Shown: positions 13,628-14,579 of the stretch, one piece after another | Layout of the letters: every line of letters starts with the position of its first letter | Numbering within the stretch: position 1 is the first letter of the stretch | Assembly (NCBI GenBank): GCA_964415605.1 | Contig: CAYQBA010000121.1 | Span: 1 to 14,579, forward strand | Source of the DNA: UCB3 sp964415605 | GTDB lineage: Bacteria > Chloroflexota > Anaerolineae > Epilineales > Epilineaceae | DNA length: 14,579 bases | Reading direction: 5' to 3' | Notes under the pieces: generated by a model | What the model saw: the letters and a program-made list of their open reading frames with translations, nothing else | Databases searched by the model: none | What the model was told of the DNA's origin: nothing | Position numbers and translations under genes: made by a program

Positions 13628-14579
13628 CTACCTGGCCGCCCGCTCGAACACCCGGACCCCCTCGGCGTCGTACACCGGGCGCCAGTACGGGCTTGCCGCC
13701 AGCGCGTCGCCGTCCAGCTGCCGGGCCTTGACCCCGACGTACGCGTGCGTCACGCCCGCCGCCGCCAGCGCCGCGCGGGTCGCCGGCGCGTCGAGGTCCG
13801 CCGACCACAGCCGCGCCAGCGCGTTGACGCCCTCGCGGAAGCCCGGGTCGACGCTGCGCTCGATCCCGTAGTTGATCGGCGGCAGCGTCGTCCGGCGCGG
13901 CGCCGCCAGGAGCGGCAGCCACCAGCCCGCGTCCTCGCCGGCCTGGACGCTGTCGGCGAACGCCGAGAAGCTGCTGACCAGGAACACCGCGTCCGGCGGC
14001 GTGTGGTCCCGGACCCACGCGATCGCCCGCTCGTCCGCCGGCATCACCAGCCTGTTGTCGGGCGCGACGACGGCCCGCTGCCGCCAGGCGCATGCCGCGG
14101 CGGCCAGGACGACCGCCGCCGTCAGGGCCGCCGGGATGGCCCGCCCGTGCCCGCCCCGCGCCGCCGCGTCGCCCAGCGCCCCGCCGACGATCAACCCGCA
14201 CGGCAGGTACAGCATGATCGCCACCGTGAAGTCCTTGATGACCCCCGTCACCGGCAGCCCGAGCAGCCCCGGGTACGCCGCCAGCAGCATCGCCCCCGCC
14301 CAGGCCACGCCGACCGCGGCAAGCCGGTCGCGGCGGGCCAGCGCCCAGGCCAGGGCCAGCGCCGTCGCCGCCACCAGCGGCCACCCGACGTTCCGGCCCA
14401 CGGCGTCCGGCTGCCACACCACCCACGGCGACACCACCCCGTACACATCCGGGTTGGCCACCCGCGACGTCGACAGCGCCACCGCCGCCGCGCCGAGCGG
14501 GCCGGCCAGCACCCGCGGCAGCCACGGCAGCGCCAGCCCGAAGGCCACCGCCGCCACCGCCGCCAGGCGCGCCGCCGCC
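13628..14579 (-). CDS. C-terminal part of a polytopic membrane protein (glycosyltransferase-C-like), 5' end outside window
   Basis: The frame is open to the window edge, with more than 310 residues visible. It begins with several hydrophobic segments (VAFGLALPWLPRVLAGPLGA; WPLVAATALALAWAL; VAWAGAMLLAAYPGLLGLPV; AIMLYLPCGLIVGGAL; AIPAALTAAVVLAAAACAW). A soluble C-terminal domain of about 140 residues follows (ADERAIAWVRDHTPPDAVFL, then GWWLPLLAAPRRTTLPPINYG). This layout is seen in large multi-pass membrane proteins resembling GT-C transferases and related uncharacterised families. The GTG at 14557 is only the first in-frame start in view and codons before it stay open, so the true start is outside. 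The catalytic N-terminal loop cannot be checked. Confidence 0.7.
   Translation of the reverse strand, partial: AAARLAAVAAVAFGLALPWLPRVLAGPLGAAAVALSTSRVANPDVYGVVSPWVVWQPDAVGRNVGWPLVAATALALAWALARRDRLAAVGVAWAGAMLLAAYPGLLGLPVTGVIKDFTVAIMLYLPCGLIVGGALGDAAARGGHGRAIPAALTAAVVLAAAACAWRQRAVVAPDNRLVMPADERAIAWVRDHTPPDAVFLVSSFSAFADSVQAGEDAGWWLPLLAAPRRTTLPPINYGIERSVDPGFREGVNALARLWSADLDAPATRAALAAAGVTHAYVGVKARQLDGDALAASPYWRPVYDAEGVRVFERAAR

Noticed and set aside
12172..13731. Plus-strand open frame of 519 codons
   Set aside because: Antisense of the glycosyltransferase; dominated by Arg, Pro and His, no domain.

Overview
A high-GC window that is probably from an uncultivated bacterium. Exported proteins with Pro/Thr-rich linkers (PTPTPT-type), a DUF4058 protein, a glycosyltransferase next to a polytopic membrane protein, and alternative GTG/TTG starts would fit Chloroflexota or Binatota-like lineages. 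That assignment is tentative: there is no rRNA or other marker gene here.

Layout, left to right. 1-1171 (minus strand) holds the 3' part of a large Cys-rich exported protein and, overlapping its stop by an ATGA junction, the first 54 codons of a second exported protein with a signal peptide. 1139-1720 (plus) is a toxin-antitoxin-like pair: a small antitoxin-like ORF whose 5' end is chimeric with the Cys-rich gene, and a PIN-domain toxin broken by a one-base frameshift. 1816-3231 (minus) encodes a SprT-like zinc metallopeptidase with duplicated helical modules. 3318-3767 (minus) encodes a Trm112/methyltransferase protein that lacks its SAM-binding core. 3893-4639 and 4706-6121 (plus) form an apparent operon of an isoprenylcysteine-methyltransferase-like membrane enzyme and a PaaK-like adenylate-forming ligase. 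6315-7355 (minus) is a truncated transposase-like gene ending in low-complexity repeats. 7533-8339 (plus) is a DUF4058 gene. 8340-8720 is a degenerate patch containing a deleted second copy of the SprT-like gene end. 8721-12091 (minus) is the complete form of the Cys-rich locus: one very large gene of about 910 codons interrupted by two one-base frameshifts, followed after 10 bases by a smaller exported paralogue of its N-terminal domain. 12271-14579 (minus) is a glycosyltransferase gene 4 bases downstream of a membrane protein that runs off the window.

Main interpretation: the Cys-rich genes look like a tandem array of paralogous surface proteins. Unit 1 is 12091-9361. Unit 2 has its N-terminus at 9350-8721 and its C-terminus at about 1171-175. 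Unit 3 begins at 178 and continues, or breaks, leftward. The 7.5 kb block at about 1172-8720, with the toxin-antitoxin remnant, transposase remnant and metabolic genes, would then be a later insertion or rearrangement that split unit 2. The protein family is not one I recognise. All three clear frameshifts are missing one base in a C/G run, so some may be sequencing errors rather than real mutations.
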